A DNA stretch of 64,000 nt from Chamaesiphon sp041738715 (GCA_041738715.1 JBGSPI010000052.1:34843-98842); one strand, 5' to 3'. Counted from the first letter of the stretch, positions 8,775 to 18,069 are shown. Program-made: numbers and translations. The notes: generated from the sequence alone by a model not told the origin.

Positions 8775-9863
8775 TCAATGATCATCCGCGAGAACCTCTA
8801 ACGCCCAATGGATCACTGGTGGATAGTAAATTTGGGAGTCACTAGTTTCGCTACTCGCGATCATGCTTTTTTGCTGGAGGTATGTGCGGAACTTCGATCG
8901 AACTGCTCGATTTGCTAGTGCCATCAGTACCTGTGTTGCTGATTGATAGCGTTCTGCTAAGGAGATTTGCACCATTTTCCTAATTATCTTATGGAGATCG
9001 ATATTGATTGCTACCTGATTCGACCAGACAAATTCGCAGGAGATGGGATCTGTTTGCAACTGAGTCGGTTCCTTGCCTGTCAATAGATATAAACAAGTCA
9101 TTCCCAGCGCATAAATGTCGCTAGCATAGACAGTCCGATTGGCTAATTGTTCTGGGGGTGAAAATCCTGGCGTGCCGATTGCCTGACTGACAATTGCCGA
9201 TTCTTTCTTGCGCTGACTGGGGGGATAAAGGTCTTTAATCGCACCAAAATCAACCAATACGAATCTCAGATCGGTTTTGCATAAAATAATATTCTGGGGC
9301 TTAATGTCGCGGTGAATCAGGCGATGACTGTGGATATATTCCAACAAATGCAGCATCTGAACTAGGAAATTTTCTACCTCTGATTCGGTAAATTTGCGCT
9401 GCTGACTGATAATCTGGGCAAGATTAAGACCAGGGATATATTGCTCGACTAGATAAAGATCTGTGCCGATTTTAAAATAATCCAGCAAGGCAGGAACTTG
9501 AGCGTGGCTAGCTAACCGACTCAAGCTTTTTGCCTCTAGATAAAATCGCCATCTAGCAGCGGCGATGAGTCTAGATTCGGTAAATCTCGGTGAGAACTTT
9601 TTAATTACACACAGTGGTTGTCCGGGTAAGTACAGATTTCTGGCCAAAAAAGTTACTCCAAAACCGCCTCGGCCTAATAATGATTGGAGAAGATATCGTT
9701 TAGCTAAAATTGTCCCCTCGATCGAGACTCGGCGACGATTCTCTGGCACTGGATCTATGTCAACGAGGTTAGGGGCTGTTGTCGATCGATCTGTTGCCCT
9801 ATGAGTTGTCGGAATTATGGAGCGGTGCAATACAGACACAATAAAGATTGCTTTCGATCTCAC
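8775..9863 (-). CDS. Serine/threonine protein kinase (PknB-like)
   Basis: Eukaryotic-type kinase that phosphorylates proteins on Ser/Thr. The kinase domain covers about residues 55-330: glycine loop LLGRGGFGVTFLA, catalytic lysine in CVIKKFSP, HRDIKPQN catalytic loop, DFGAIKDL, and GTPGFSPPEQL in the activation/APE region. All catalytic residues are present. There is no membrane helix or C-terminal sensor domain, so it is a short cytosolic form. The first ~50 residues are low in conservation and the true start may lie further in. Substrates are unknown. Confidence 0.92.
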   Translation of the reverse strand: MRSKAIFIVSVLHRSIIPTTHRATDRSTTAPNLVDIDPVPENRRRVSIEGTILAKRYLLQSLLGRGGFGVTFLARNLYLPGQPLCVIKKFSPRFTESRLIAAARWRFYLEAKSLSRLASHAQVPALLDYFKIGTDLYLVEQYIPGLNLAQIISQQRKFTESEVENFLVQMLHLLEYIHSHRLIHRDIKPQNIILCKTDLRFVLVDFGAIKDLYPPSQRKKESAIVSQAIGTPGFSPPEQLANRTVYASDIYALGMTCLYLLTGKEPTQLQTDPISCEFVWSNQVAINIDLHKIIRKMVQISLAERYQSATQVLMALANRAVRSKFRTYLQQKSMIASSETSDSQIYYPPVIHWALEVLADDH

Positions 9864-9926
9864 CTTACCCTATCAATTTATTCAATCTGGCGATACCGCT
9901 ATTTGGCTGTTTATCAGTTTAGGGTT

Positions 9927-9960
9927 TGAACTCTCCCCCTTGAAACAGGGGGAGAGTTCA
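9927..9960 (-). terminator. Hairpin after plmA
   Basis: Perfect 14-base arms TGAACTCTCCCCCT / AGGGGGAGAGTTCA with a 6-base loop, starting two bases after the plmA stop. Very stable, so it probably acts as a terminator, though no long T-tract follows. Confidence 0.7.
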
Positions 9961-9961
9961 A

Positions 9962-10960
9962 CTAAACTAGTCCTAATTCTCGTTTGAGTAGATTAATCGA
10001 TTTCAGTCCGATATAACTCTCGCTTTCGACTATTTGGGGAATACGGATCAAATCGTCGTCAGCGGCGGCGATCGCTTGATGAATTAGATGAAGACTGGCT
10101 TTGTCGCTGATAATGGTATGAGCGCGGCGAATTGTCGCGTTGAGTTTATATTCATTCTTGGTTTGACAAGCCATGACAATCAAATCATCTCCACGCATAC
10201 TATGTACCATCATTTCGGCGACAGCGAGGATGCCTGCACTTAGGCTGACAATACCGACATAGCTGTTTTTGGGGAGAGTTTTGATTAGTGCTAGTTCTTT
10301 CTCGTAGTCTTGCAAATCGACAGGAATCACGCGGATTGATCGAGGTTTGATTACTTCACTTTTGGCTAATTGTGATTCAACGTTGCCAATAAAATAACGA
10401 CTGGTAACGACTGTAGCTGCATGAATTTCGGCGAGTCGATCTTCTAATTTGTCGATGGTGACTAATTCGACGGGAATTCCCAGAGATTGCTGCAATTCTT
10501 GGAGCATCAATTCACCTGCACCTAATTCGATCTGCGGAACGGTGACAAAGACTCTGGCACTGCACCGCCATCGCCAATCGATCTCGGTGAGAAATAGTTC
10601 GCGAGATTGGGTGAGGGAGTAACCTTGGGCGAGTAGGGTATTTAGGCTTTGGGAGACTAACTCAAGGGCGGAGAGACTAGGATCGATTTGGGATTTGGCG
10701 ACTAGATGGTTGCTTTCATCTCCTAATGATTTGACATATATGCCCGATCCTGGGACTGATTCGACGAGTCCGGTGCCTTCGAGTTGGCTGTAGACTTTGC
10801 CGATCGTGTTACGGTGCAATCCGGTCTGCATGGCTAGTTGACGGGTGCTGGGTAGCTGATGTCCGGGGGAAAATTGTCTAGATGCGATCGCGAATAACAT
10901 CTGGTCGTACAGTTGTCTGGATGCTGGGATTTCGCTGTCTGGTTGAATGTGAAATTGCAT
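9962..10960 (-). CDS. plmA: PlmA-type GntR-family regulator
   Basis: Cyanobacteria-specific transcription factor of the GntR class, first described in Anabaena for plasmid maintenance and later as a partner of PII-PipX. Residues 1-78 are a winged helix-turn-helix (PGHQLPSTRQLAMQTGLHRN followed by TIGKVYSQLEGTGLVE). The ~250-residue C-terminal domain lacks the aminotransferase fold seen in MocR proteins. The N-terminus MQFHIQPDSEIPASRQLYDQ matches PlmA as I remember it. The gene is single and closed by a strong hairpin. Confidence 0.85.
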   Translation of the reverse strand: MQFHIQPDSEIPASRQLYDQMLFAIASRQFSPGHQLPSTRQLAMQTGLHRNTIGKVYSQLEGTGLVESVPGSGIYVKSLGDESNHLVAKSQIDPSLSALELVSQSLNTLLAQGYSLTQSRELFLTEIDWRWRCSARVFVTVPQIELGAGELMLQELQQSLGIPVELVTIDKLEDRLAEIHAATVVTSRYFIGNVESQLAKSEVIKPRSIRVIPVDLQDYEKELALIKTLPKNSYVGIVSLSAGILAVAEMMVHSMRGDDLIVMACQTKNEYKLNATIRRAHTIISDKASLHLIHQAIAAADDDLIRIPQIVESESYIGLKSINLLKRELGLV

Positions 10961-11025
10961 TTTTAGTAGCTAACGAGATTTCACTATGGTGCTTCTGTTA
11001 GGTTACTGGTGGGTAGAACCCGGAT

Positions 11026-11110
11026 CTGGGGGGTCTCCCCCCAGACCCCCCGCTGGGGGACGCACGCTTCCCCCAGACCCCCTCCGAAGGGTCGATCTGT
11101 GAGGATCGAC
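11026..11110. repeat. C/G-rich inverted-repeat block
   Basis: Alternating runs such as GGGGGGTCT and AGACCCCCC, then CTGGGGG and CCCCCAG, can fold into several overlapping hairpins. This lies 66 bases upstream of the plmA start. The pattern resembles dispersed GC-rich repeats of cyanobacterial genomes. No gene is present in 10961-11277. Confidence 0.55.
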
Positions 11111-11180
11111 TTGGGTGTGGCGGTACTCACCTATTAGAATTTAGTGCTAGTTTACTGGGCGAGTATTCAGTAGCATTTTT

Positions 11181-11209
11181 GTAGCTGGTGGGCATTGCCC
11201 ACCAGCTAC
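11181..11209. terminator. 29-base palindrome after hemE
   Basis: GTAGCTGGTGGGCA and TGCCCACCAGCTAC arms meet around a single T. It lies 68 bases past the hemE stop. The 'gtgggcattgcccac' core is a familiar cyanobacterial intergenic palindrome, so it could be a repeat element serving as terminator. Confidence 0.55.
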
Positions 11210-11277
11210 ATTCTAGGCTTTATCTATTTAATCAATAATTGTATCAATCTACTTACAAATTCGTGATTGATAGTTAG

Positions 11278-12330
11278 TTAGAGTAGTTTGTCAACCTGTT
11301 TGGCTGTTTCAAAGAAGTGGGCGACGTTTTCTTCGGGGACTGATGGGAGGACACCATGACCGAGGTTCATGATGTGACCAGTTTTACCGGCTTTGCGGAC
11401 GGTATCGATAATTCGATCACGGATGAAGTCTTTGGAGCCGTATAAGGCACATGGATCCATATTGCCTTGGACACCTAAATGTGTGCCAATGCGCTGCCGA
11501 CCTACTGCCATATCCACAGTCCAGTCGAGGCTAACGATATCTACGCCAGATTTGCCCATTAATTCTAGGACACCTGCGCTACCGCTGATGTAGAGAATGA
11601 GTGGGGTGTCGGGGTGGGTTTCTTTGACTTGGCGCACGACTCGTTGCTGGTAGGGAAGTGCGAAGGTTTCATAGTCTTGGGGGCTAAGTTGTCCGGCCCA
11701 GGAATCGAACATTTGGACTACTTGGGCACCGCAATCGATTTGGTAACGGACGTAGACGGCGATCGCATCGGCGATTTTGGCGAGTAAACTGTGGAGCATC
11801 TGGGGTTCGCGGAATGCCATGCCTTTAATGTTGGCATAGTCTTTGGAACTTTTGCCTTCGATCGCATAAGCTGCTAGTGTCCAAGGTGCGCCGACGAATC
11901 CGAGGACGGTGGATTTGTTACCGACTTCGCGGCGGAGGGTGCCGAGGATTTCTTTAATGAAGGGTAGGGACTCATCTGGGGTGAGGGGATGGAGTGCGTC
12001 GATTTGTGCCTGAGAGCGAATTGCTGGCTCGATAATTGGCCCGCGACTCTCGATAATGTCAAAGGGAATCCCAATCCCTGGGAGTGGGGTAAGGATGTCT
12101 GAGAACATGATTACGCCGTCTGGTTCAAAGGCGCGCCAAGGTTGAAGGGAAATTTCGATCGCGAGTTCGGGTTTTTCCGATCGATCGCGGAAAGACGGAT
12201 ATTTATCGCGCAAATCCCGGTAAACTTTCATATATCGTCCCGCTTGGCGCATCATCCAGACGGGAGGGCGATCTAAAGTTGCTCCCTTGGCCGCACGTAA
12301 TAATAAAGGTTCTTGATTTAATTCGGTCAT
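11278..12330 (-). CDS. hemE: Uroporphyrinogen decarboxylase
   Basis: Converts uroporphyrinogen III to coproporphyrinogen III in the haem and chlorophyll pathway. The 350-residue length is normal. The N-terminal signature PPVWMMRQAGRYMKVYRDLR and the central motif GFVGAPWTLAAYAIEG are present. The start MTELNQEPLLLRAAKG is standard for cyanobacteria. Neighbours are not pathway partners. Confidence 0.97.
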   Translation of the reverse strand: MTELNQEPLLLRAAKGATLDRPPVWMMRQAGRYMKVYRDLRDKYPSFRDRSEKPELAIEISLQPWRAFEPDGVIMFSDILTPLPGIGIPFDIIESRGPIIEPAIRSQAQIDALHPLTPDESLPFIKEILGTLRREVGNKSTVLGFVGAPWTLAAYAIEGKSSKDYANIKGMAFREPQMLHSLLAKIADAIAVYVRYQIDCGAQVVQMFDSWAGQLSPQDYETFALPYQQRVVRQVKETHPDTPLILYISGSAGVLELMGKSGVDIVSLDWTVDMAVGRQRIGTHLGVQGNMDPCALYGSKDFIRDRIIDTVRKAGKTGHIMNLGHGVLPSVPEENVAHFFETAKQVDKLL

Positions 12331-12519
12331 TTTTACTAATTAATTTATATGAGCAATCTTTAATCTTACCCGATCGATGACTAGTCACCATTCAGCAGTC
12401 ACGAGGGAGGAGCGAAACATAATTATACTTTGTAGATGCGCTCGATCGAAGCTAATCACTATCTAGGTTTGAGGGTATTTCGATCTTAATAAATATTTGT
12501 ATCGCTGTCATTTTTTAGT

Positions 12520-13383
12520 TTAGGATCGATCGTCTATCTGACAGTTGGGACAGTAATGGGTACCCCTTCCCCCTAGCCTAATTTTAGATATCGGGGTTTG
12601 GCAGATTCGACAGGGTTGATTGGTGCGATTATAAACCCATGCCATGCCAGCATAATTGCCGTTGGTGCCCTGGACATTGAGATAATTGCTAAATGTGGTG
12701 CCGCCTTGGGCGATCGAGGTTGTGAGAACTTCGATCGCATATTTATGTAACGCGGCAATCTGGATTAGTGTCAGATCGCCAGCGATAGTTTTGGGGTGAA
12801 TTCGACTCAGGAATAAAGCTTCATCGACGTAGATATTCCCCAATCCCGCTACCAAGGTTTGATCGAGGAGTGCGGTTTTGATATTGCGGTGGGACTTATG
12901 GAGTTTGGCCGCAAAATAATCCACTGTAAAAGCTGGATCGAAGGGTTCTAAGCCCAATTTACCCATGCCCTTCATTACCTGTTCTGGCTGCTGGCTGGGG
13001 GGTATCCACCACATTTGCCCAAATGTGCGCTGATCGACAAATCTTAGTTCCCAATCTTCGCCCATGAGCAGGCGAACGCGGGTGTGCTTATGGAGTGCTG
13101 ATTGGCTCTGTACCCATAACAATTGTCCAGTCATACGTAGATGTACTCCGAGCCAGCCAGCGGCGTGTAGAGAGCCTTGCGAGACCAATTCAGCGAATAA
13201 ATATTTACCCCGACGATGCCAAGTATGAATCTGTGTATCCTGCAACCTGGCAATAAACTCATCTGGTGTATCTGGAGCCGCCACCGTCCGCGCCAATAAT
13301 ACTTCAGTCCCAGTAATCGATCGATCGAGTGTATGTTGATTTAAACCTCGACGGACTGTTTCAACTTCAGGTAATTCTGGCAT
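12520..13383 (-). CDS. mutM: Formamidopyrimidine-DNA glycosylase
   Basis: Base-excision repair enzyme removing 8-oxoguanine and FaPy lesions, with AP-lyase activity. The N-terminus MPELPEVETVRRGL supplies the catalytic Pro2 and Glu3. The helix-two-turn-helix (about residues 165-225) is present, and the C-terminal zinc finger is complete (CRICQTPISKIRLGGRGTHY followed by CPNC). The 287-residue length is usual. psaE lies 101 bases upstream on the same strand; whether the two are co-transcribed is unclear. Confidence 0.97.
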   Translation of the reverse strand: MPELPEVETVRRGLNQHTLDRSITGTEVLLARTVAAPDTPDEFIARLQDTQIHTWHRRGKYLFAELVSQGSLHAAGWLGVHLRMTGQLLWVQSQSALHKHTRVRLLMGEDWELRFVDQRTFGQMWWIPPSQQPEQVMKGMGKLGLEPFDPAFTVDYFAAKLHKSHRNIKTALLDQTLVAGLGNIYVDEALFLSRIHPKTIAGDLTLIQIAALHKYAIEVLTTSIAQGGTTFSNYLNVQGTNGNYAGMAWVYNRTNQPCRICQTPISKIRLGGRGTHYCPNCQIDDRS

Positions 13384-13484
13384 AACATGGTTAGACTGGT
13401 GACAAGGGAATGGTTGTGATTTACATTAACCGAGATTAGTATAGATCGATCGCCACTCTCCCAGTCAGCAGTCGAGGATCGATG

Positions 13485-13724
13485 CTACTTTTTAGCAGCT
13501 TTCGCTTTAGGTGCTGCGACTTCCACCAGTTCACTGACGGCAAAGTTATTGGTGTTGACTCCAGAAGCACTGCCGCTGTAGCCATTGTAGTTAACTTTGT
13601 CAAACCGCACGATGACGTTATATTTGATGCCGCTTTGGTCGATCGAGACGACAGTACCAGTATCTTGGAACCAGTAGGATTCTTTCCGAAGTACGCGAAC
13701 CGTTGACCCACGTTGCAGTGCCAT
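13485..13724 (-). CDS. psaE: Photosystem I subunit IV
   Basis: Peripheral stromal subunit of photosystem I that helps dock ferredoxin and supports cyclic electron flow. The 79-residue protein begins MALQRGSTVRVLRKESYWFQ and holds the SH3-like barrel through NNFAVSELVEV, ending in a Lys/Ala-rich tail. All family landmarks are present. Confidence 0.98.
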   Translation of the reverse strand: MALQRGSTVRVLRKESYWFQDTGTVVSIDQSGIKYNVIVRFDKVNYNGYSGSASGVNTNNFAVSELVEVAAPKAKAAKK

Positions 13725-13877
13725 AGTTACTTTTCCTATTTTGGATTAAATTAGCTATCAGCCTTATTTTCTGCAAATTCCGCCATATTTTGGACACACA
13801 GTAACAAAGCTTAAACAAATTAGCGGGTAGGGGTGTAGAGGTAAAGGGTAAGGGGTAAGGAATAGTTGACAGTTCCC

Positions 13878-13941
13878 AGTCCCCCAGTCCCCCAGTCCCC
13901 CAGTCCCCCAGTCCCCCAGTCCCCTCGTCCCCCAGTCCCCT
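13878..13941. repeat. Tandem array of an 8-base C-rich unit
   Basis: Eight consecutive copies of AGTCCCCC with small variants (last units AGTCCCCT and CGTCCCCC). Just upstream on the plus strand is 'aatagttgacagttccc', the reverse complement of material next to the similar array at 24.48 kb, so the two are one repeat family in opposite orientation. The array ends 15 bases before the next GTG start. Confidence 0.85.
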
Positions 13942-13956
13942 CCTCACCCAACTCCT

Positions 13957-15570
13957 GTGTCTAACTCTGTTTTCGATGCCGAACATTTGTTATTTACGCC
14001 AGCATCAATTGATCGAGATGCTATTCCGACGATCTTTGCTTTTCCCAATGAATATACAGTCGGGATTACCAGTCTAGGTTATCAGGTGGTGTGGGCGACC
14101 TTAGCTATGCGATCGGATTTAGAGGTAAGTCGGTTATTTACAGATGTCCATGAGTCTTTACCTCGATCGGCGGAATTGGTCGGATTTTCACTCTCTTGGG
14201 AATTAGATTATGTCAATATTCTCAATTTATTGGAGTTTTTAGAAGTCCCGATTCGGAGTGCTATCCGAGGGGATAAAGATCCACTGATTTTTGGTGGTGG
14301 GCCTGTTCTAAGTGCTAATCCTGAACCATTTGCAGACTTTTTTGATGTAATTTTAGTTGGTGATGGTGAGGATTTACTCGGCAATTTTATCGATGCTTAT
14401 CAAGAAGTTCGGACAGCAACTCGATCGATCAAACTTCACCGATTAGCTCAGGTACCTGGACTATATATTCCCAGTTTATATCAGGTACAATATCAAGGAA
14501 ATTGCCTTGCCAGCATTGCGCCGATTACCAGTAGTATTCCTGATACAATTGTCAAGCAAACCTATCGCGGGAATACTCTCTCTGTCTCTTCCGTGATCAC
14601 TGAGAAAGCTGCATGGGAAAGCATTTTTATGGTCGAAGTTGTCCGTAGCTGTCCAGAAATGTGTCGGTTTTGTTTGGCAAGTTATCTAACTTTACCCTTT
14701 CGAGTGGCTAGTGTAGAAGAATCATTAATTCCAGCGATCGATAGGGGTTTAGAAATAACCGACAGGTTAGGTTTACTCGGTGCTTCGGTAACTCAACATC
14801 CAGAATTTCCAGCTTTATTAGAACATCTGAGTAAACCTAAGTATGATGACATTCGCTTGAGTGTGTCTTCTGTCCGAACTAATACCGTTACGGTGCAGTT
14901 AGCGGAAACTTTAGCTAAACGAGATAGTAAGTCACTGACAATTGCCGTGGAGAGTGGTTCGGAGCGAGTTAGAAAAATTGTTAATAAAAAATTGGAGACA
15001 ACGGAAATTGTTCAAGCCGCAATTAATGCCAAAGCTGGCGGTTTAAAAGGATTAAAACTATATGGAATGGCGGGTATTCCCGGTGAAGAATTGGTAGATC
15101 TCGATCGAACTGTGGCAATGTTAAAATCTCTCAAACAGGCTGCTCCAGGTTTACGCCTGACCTTTGGATGCAGTACTTTTGTTCCTAAAGCCCATACTCC
15201 ATTTCAATGGTTTGGGGTGAATAAAGATGCTGAGAAAAGATTAAAACTACTTCAAAAACAACTTACACCGCACGGCATTGATTTTCGTCCAGAAAGTTAT
15301 AATTGGTCGGTAATTCAAGCATTAATTTCCAGAGGTGATAGGCGTGTATCTTATTTACTCGAATTAACTCGAAAATATGGAGACTCGATCGGTAGTTATC
15401 GACGGGCATTTAAAGAGTTATGCGGACAGCTTCCTCCAATGGATTTTTATGTACATCAAACTTGGGATACTAGTCAAATTTTGCCCTGGCAACATATTCA
15501 AGGACCTTTGCCTCAAGCTACTTTAATTAAACACCTAGAGTCGGCAATGATAGAATTCGATCAAGCCTAA
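13957..15570 (+). CDS. Radical SAM protein with N-terminal B12-binding-like domain
   Basis: Iron-sulfur enzyme generating a 5'-deoxyadenosyl radical; substrate unknown. Residues 1-170 resemble a cobalamin-binding-type domain (FAFPNEYTVGITSLGYQVVW, IFGGGPVLSANPEPFADFFD). The radical SAM core carries the cluster motif CPEMCRFC (CxxxCxxC) near residue 228, followed by SAM-binding features. A conserved cyanobacterial family by impression. The start is GTG at 13957, without a clear Shine-Dalgarno and right after a C-rich tandem repeat, so the true start is uncertain by a few codons. Transcribed alone. Confidence 0.88.
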   Translation: MSNSVFDAEHLLFTPASIDRDAIPTIFAFPNEYTVGITSLGYQVVWATLAMRSDLEVSRLFTDVHESLPRSAELVGFSLSWELDYVNILNLLEFLEVPIRSAIRGDKDPLIFGGGPVLSANPEPFADFFDVILVGDGEDLLGNFIDAYQEVRTATRSIKLHRLAQVPGLYIPSLYQVQYQGNCLASIAPITSSIPDTIVKQTYRGNTLSVSSVITEKAAWESIFMVEVVRSCPEMCRFCLASYLTLPFRVASVEESLIPAIDRGLEITDRLGLLGASVTQHPEFPALLEHLSKPKYDDIRLSVSSVRTNTVTVQLAETLAKRDSKSLTIAVESGSERVRKIVNKKLETTEIVQAAINAKAGGLKGLKLYGMAGIPGEELVDLDRTVAMLKSLKQAAPGLRLTFGCSTFVPKAHTPFQWFGVNKDAEKRLKLLQKQLTPHGIDFRPESYNWSVIQALISRGDRRVSYLLELTRKYGDSIGSYRRAFKELCGQLPPMDFYVHQTWDTSQILPWQHIQGPLPQATLIKHLESAMIEFDQA

Positions 15571-15759
15571 GATAGAACGATATAAATTTCCCAAGCCAGC
15601 GTAAATTAAAAAATATCCACTTGATGATTATCCCTACACATATCAAATATCAGCAAAATAGTATCACTGCATCGACTGCTGTCTGGTGTTAGCCAATGGA
15701 AATGTCTGTCGGGGCGACTTATGCTAATTTGCTGAAAATTAAAATTTAAGAGAATGGGG

Positions 15760-16587
15760 CTACAGAATTTTTTCAAGTCCATAGACTAGCGATTTTAGCC
15801 CTAAAATCTTGCGAATGGCGAGGATGACTCCGGGCATATAGCAGGATCGGTTGGTAGTGTCGTGACGGAGGAGATAGATTTCCCCAGGGGCACCAAAGAT
15901 GATTTCCTGATGAGCGATATAGCCGGGTAGCCGAATACTATGAATCCGAATATTTTCGTCAGCGATACAACCTCTAGCACCCGCAATTTTTTCCGATTCG
16001 CTGACACTGGGAGGATTGAAGGTTTTGCCAAGTTCGCCTAATAGTTGGGCGGTTTGGATGGCGGTACCACTGGGAGCATCAGCTTTTTGGTTGTGGTGCA
16101 GTTCGATGATTTCGACATGCTCAAAGTATTTGGCAGCTTGAATTGCCGCTTGCTGCATCAATATTACCCCGATCGAGAAGTTGGGAATAATCAGACAACC
16201 GATGCTGGCTTTATCGGCAAATTCGGCTAATTCTTGAATTTGAGTAGTACTCAATCCGGTTGTACCCACCACTGGGCGCACACCATAAGCGATCGCAGTG
16301 CGGACATTCTCATAGATACTATCAGGATGGGTAAAATCGACCATTACCGCTGTTTGTTTTTCCTGAGATGCCATTGCCAGGATGCCCTGAAGATCGTTCA
16401 TCACAGGGATTTCCAAGGCACCACAGCCAGCTAGTTCGCCAATATCTTCACCCTGGATTTTGGGATTGCGATCGATCGCGCCAAATAGCACCATATCAGG
16501 GGAACTAGCGATCGCTTTAATGACTTCTAATCCCATTTTTCCAGCGGCCCCATTGACGACGACTGGTATTGGTGGTTGAGTACTCAT
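15760..16587 (-). CDS. dapB: 4-hydroxy-tetrahydrodipicolinate reductase
   Basis: Second dedicated enzyme of the diaminopimelate/lysine pathway, NAD(P)H dependent. The nucleotide-binding motif VNGAAGKMG is at residues 11-19 and the catalytic ELHHNQKADAPSGTA motif lies past the middle. The 275-residue length is normal. Its ATG overlaps the stop of the small upstream gene by four bases, so it is probably translated by coupling as the last gene of a three-gene unit. Confidence 0.97.
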   Translation of the reverse strand: MSTQPPIPVVVNGAAGKMGLEVIKAIASSPDMVLFGAIDRNPKIQGEDIGELAGCGALEIPVMNDLQGILAMASQEKQTAVMVDFTHPDSIYENVRTAIAYGVRPVVGTTGLSTTQIQELAEFADKASIGCLIIPNFSIGVILMQQAAIQAAKYFEHVEIIELHHNQKADAPSGTAIQTAQLLGELGKTFNPPSVSESEKIAGARGCIADENIRIHSIRLPGYIAHQEIIFGAPGEIYLLRHDTTNRSCYMPGVILAIRKILGLKSLVYGLEKIL

Positions 16588-16802
16588 ACAATGTTGTTAT
16601 TATCCGCTGTTTGCAATTTTTGTAAAATAGCTGCTTGAATTTTTGTGTCAAAATCGGGATCGTTTACGTTAGTAATAACGTGACGCGGACGATTGTTGAG
16701 CCTATCTAGATAAGCTTGGAAGGCAATTTTGTCATCACGATGGGAGAGAAAATACTGTCTTAGATCCCGATCGGACATAGTTGCATAATTAACTGTACTC
16801 AT
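16584..16802 (-). CDS. Small conserved protein, DUF6887-like
   Basis: 72 residues, function unknown. The opening MSTVNYATMSDRDLRQYFLS and the segment DRLNNRPRHVITNVNDPDFD fit a small cyanobacterial family I recall as DUF6887, often next to a DUF6888 gene. The ATG overlaps the previous stop (TAATG) and its own stop overlaps the dapB start (ATGA). Such tight coupling suggests a real, co-translated gene. It could belong to a toxin-antitoxin-like pair, but nothing in the sequence proves that. Confidence 0.8.
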   Translation of the reverse strand: MSTVNYATMSDRDLRQYFLSHRDDKIAFQAYLDRLNNRPRHVITNVNDPDFDTKIQAAILQKLQTADNNNIV

Positions 16803-16978
16803 TAGAATACCTCTCCATCTAATGCAATTTGGAATTCAAGATTTTCGGTATCTCCAGCCAAAATGTACAAATTATTAGTTCGATTATCTAAGCAAACAAT
16901 GTGTATGGGCTGAACCATAATAAATGTCAGCCAGTAAGTTAGACGATATAAACCTTTTAATTGGGCATCATTTGGCAT
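16802..16978 (-). CDS. Small conserved protein, DUF6888-like
   Basis: 58 residues. It reads MPNDAQLKGLYRLTYWLTFI, then VQPIHIVCLDNRTNNLYILA, then a short acidic end. This matches my memory of the DUF6888 family that accompanies DUF6887 in cyanobacteria. A stop codon sits directly before the ATG, so this start is forced unless a later one is used. The stop and the next ATG share one base. Role unknown. Confidence 0.75.
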   Translation of the reverse strand: MPNDAQLKGLYRLTYWLTFIMVQPIHIVCLDNRTNNLYILAGDTENLEFQIALDGEVF

Positions 16979-17073
16979 TTAGCTGCCTCGACATATTTTT
17001 ATTATATTGCACTTCAATTGAGATTGGCCAGAGAGCCAATAACACTCACCAATCTCAACTTTAATTACTTAGC

Positions 17074-18069
17074 TTAACTCTTCTTCAACCAGCTAAACAT
17101 AGCGCGGAGATCCTTGCCAACTGATTCGATTTGGTGTTCGGCTTCGAGACGACGGACTGCATTGAAACCAGGGTTGCCAGATTGTTTTTCGAGAATGAAT
17201 TCACGAGCAAATTGTCCGGTTTGAATTTCCGAGAGAATTTTCTTCATTTCGGCTTTAGTCGCGTCATTGACGATACGGGGACCGCGAGTGTAGTCACCAT
17301 ATTCCGCAGTATTGGAGATACTACTACGCATTTCTGCCAAACCACCGACGACGACGAGATCGACAATCAGTTTAACTTCATGAAGACACTCAAAATAAGC
17401 GAGTTCCGGTTGATACCCTGCTTCGACGAGGGTTTCAAATCCCGCTTTGATTAATGCACTCAAACCGCCACATAAAACAGCCTGTTCGCCAAATAGGTCG
17501 GTTTCGGTTTCTTCGCGAAAAGTTGTTTCTAAAATCCCGGCGCGAGTACCACCAACACCTTTAGCATAAGCCATTGCCCGATCGCGTGCCTGACCGGAAG
17601 CATCCTGATAAACGGCAAATAATGCTGGTACACCTTGACCTTTTTGGTACTCATAGCGCACGGTATGTCCAGGGCCTTTTGGCGCGATCATCACGACATC
17701 CACATCAGCAGGCGGGATGACTTGCCCAAAGTGAATATTGAAGCCGTGGGCGAAAGCCAGGGTTTTACCAGCCTTGAGATGTGGTTTAATTTCGTGCTCG
17801 TAGATGCTGCGTTGAAGTTCATCTGGTAGTAAAATCATAATGAAGTCGGCTGCTGCTGAAGCATCGGCGACTGATTTGACTGTCAAGCCTTCGGCTTCAG
17901 CCTTAGCTGTCGATTTACTGCCGGGATACAGCCCGATAATTACGTTTACACCGCTTTCTTTGAGATTGAGCGCGTGTGCGTGACCCTGCGAACCATAACC
18001 GATTATCGCTACAGTTTTGCCGTTTAATAGGTCTAAATTAGCATCGGCATCATAATACATCTGCGCCAC
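17074..18069 (-). CDS. ilvC: Ketol-acid reductoisomerase (NADP+)
   Basis: Second step of valine/isoleucine synthesis; Mg- and NADPH-dependent. The Rossmann motif GYGSQGHAHALNLKESG is at about residues 24-40. The C-terminal knotted domain contains the metal and substrate ligands (LFGEQAVLCGG and the segment beginning with FECLHEVKLIVDL). The 331-residue class I length is right. Single gene. Confidence 0.98.
   Translation of the reverse strand: MAQMYYDADANLDLLNGKTVAIIGYGSQGHAHALNLKESGVNVIIGLYPGSKSTAKAEAEGLTVKSVADASAAADFIMILLPDELQRSIYEHEIKPHLKAGKTLAFAHGFNIHFGQVIPPADVDVVMIAPKGPGHTVRYEYQKGQGVPALFAVYQDASGQARDRAMAYAKGVGGTRAGILETTFREETETDLFGEQAVLCGGLSALIKAGFETLVEAGYQPELAYFECLHEVKLIVDLVVVGGLAEMRSSISNTAEYGDYTRGPRIVNDATKAEMKKILSEIQTGQFAREFILEKQSGNPGFNAVRRLEAEHQIESVGKDLRAMFSWLKKS

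Noticed and set aside
13878..13941. CRISPR-like array
   Set aside because: The units are 8 bases, directly adjacent, with no spacers.
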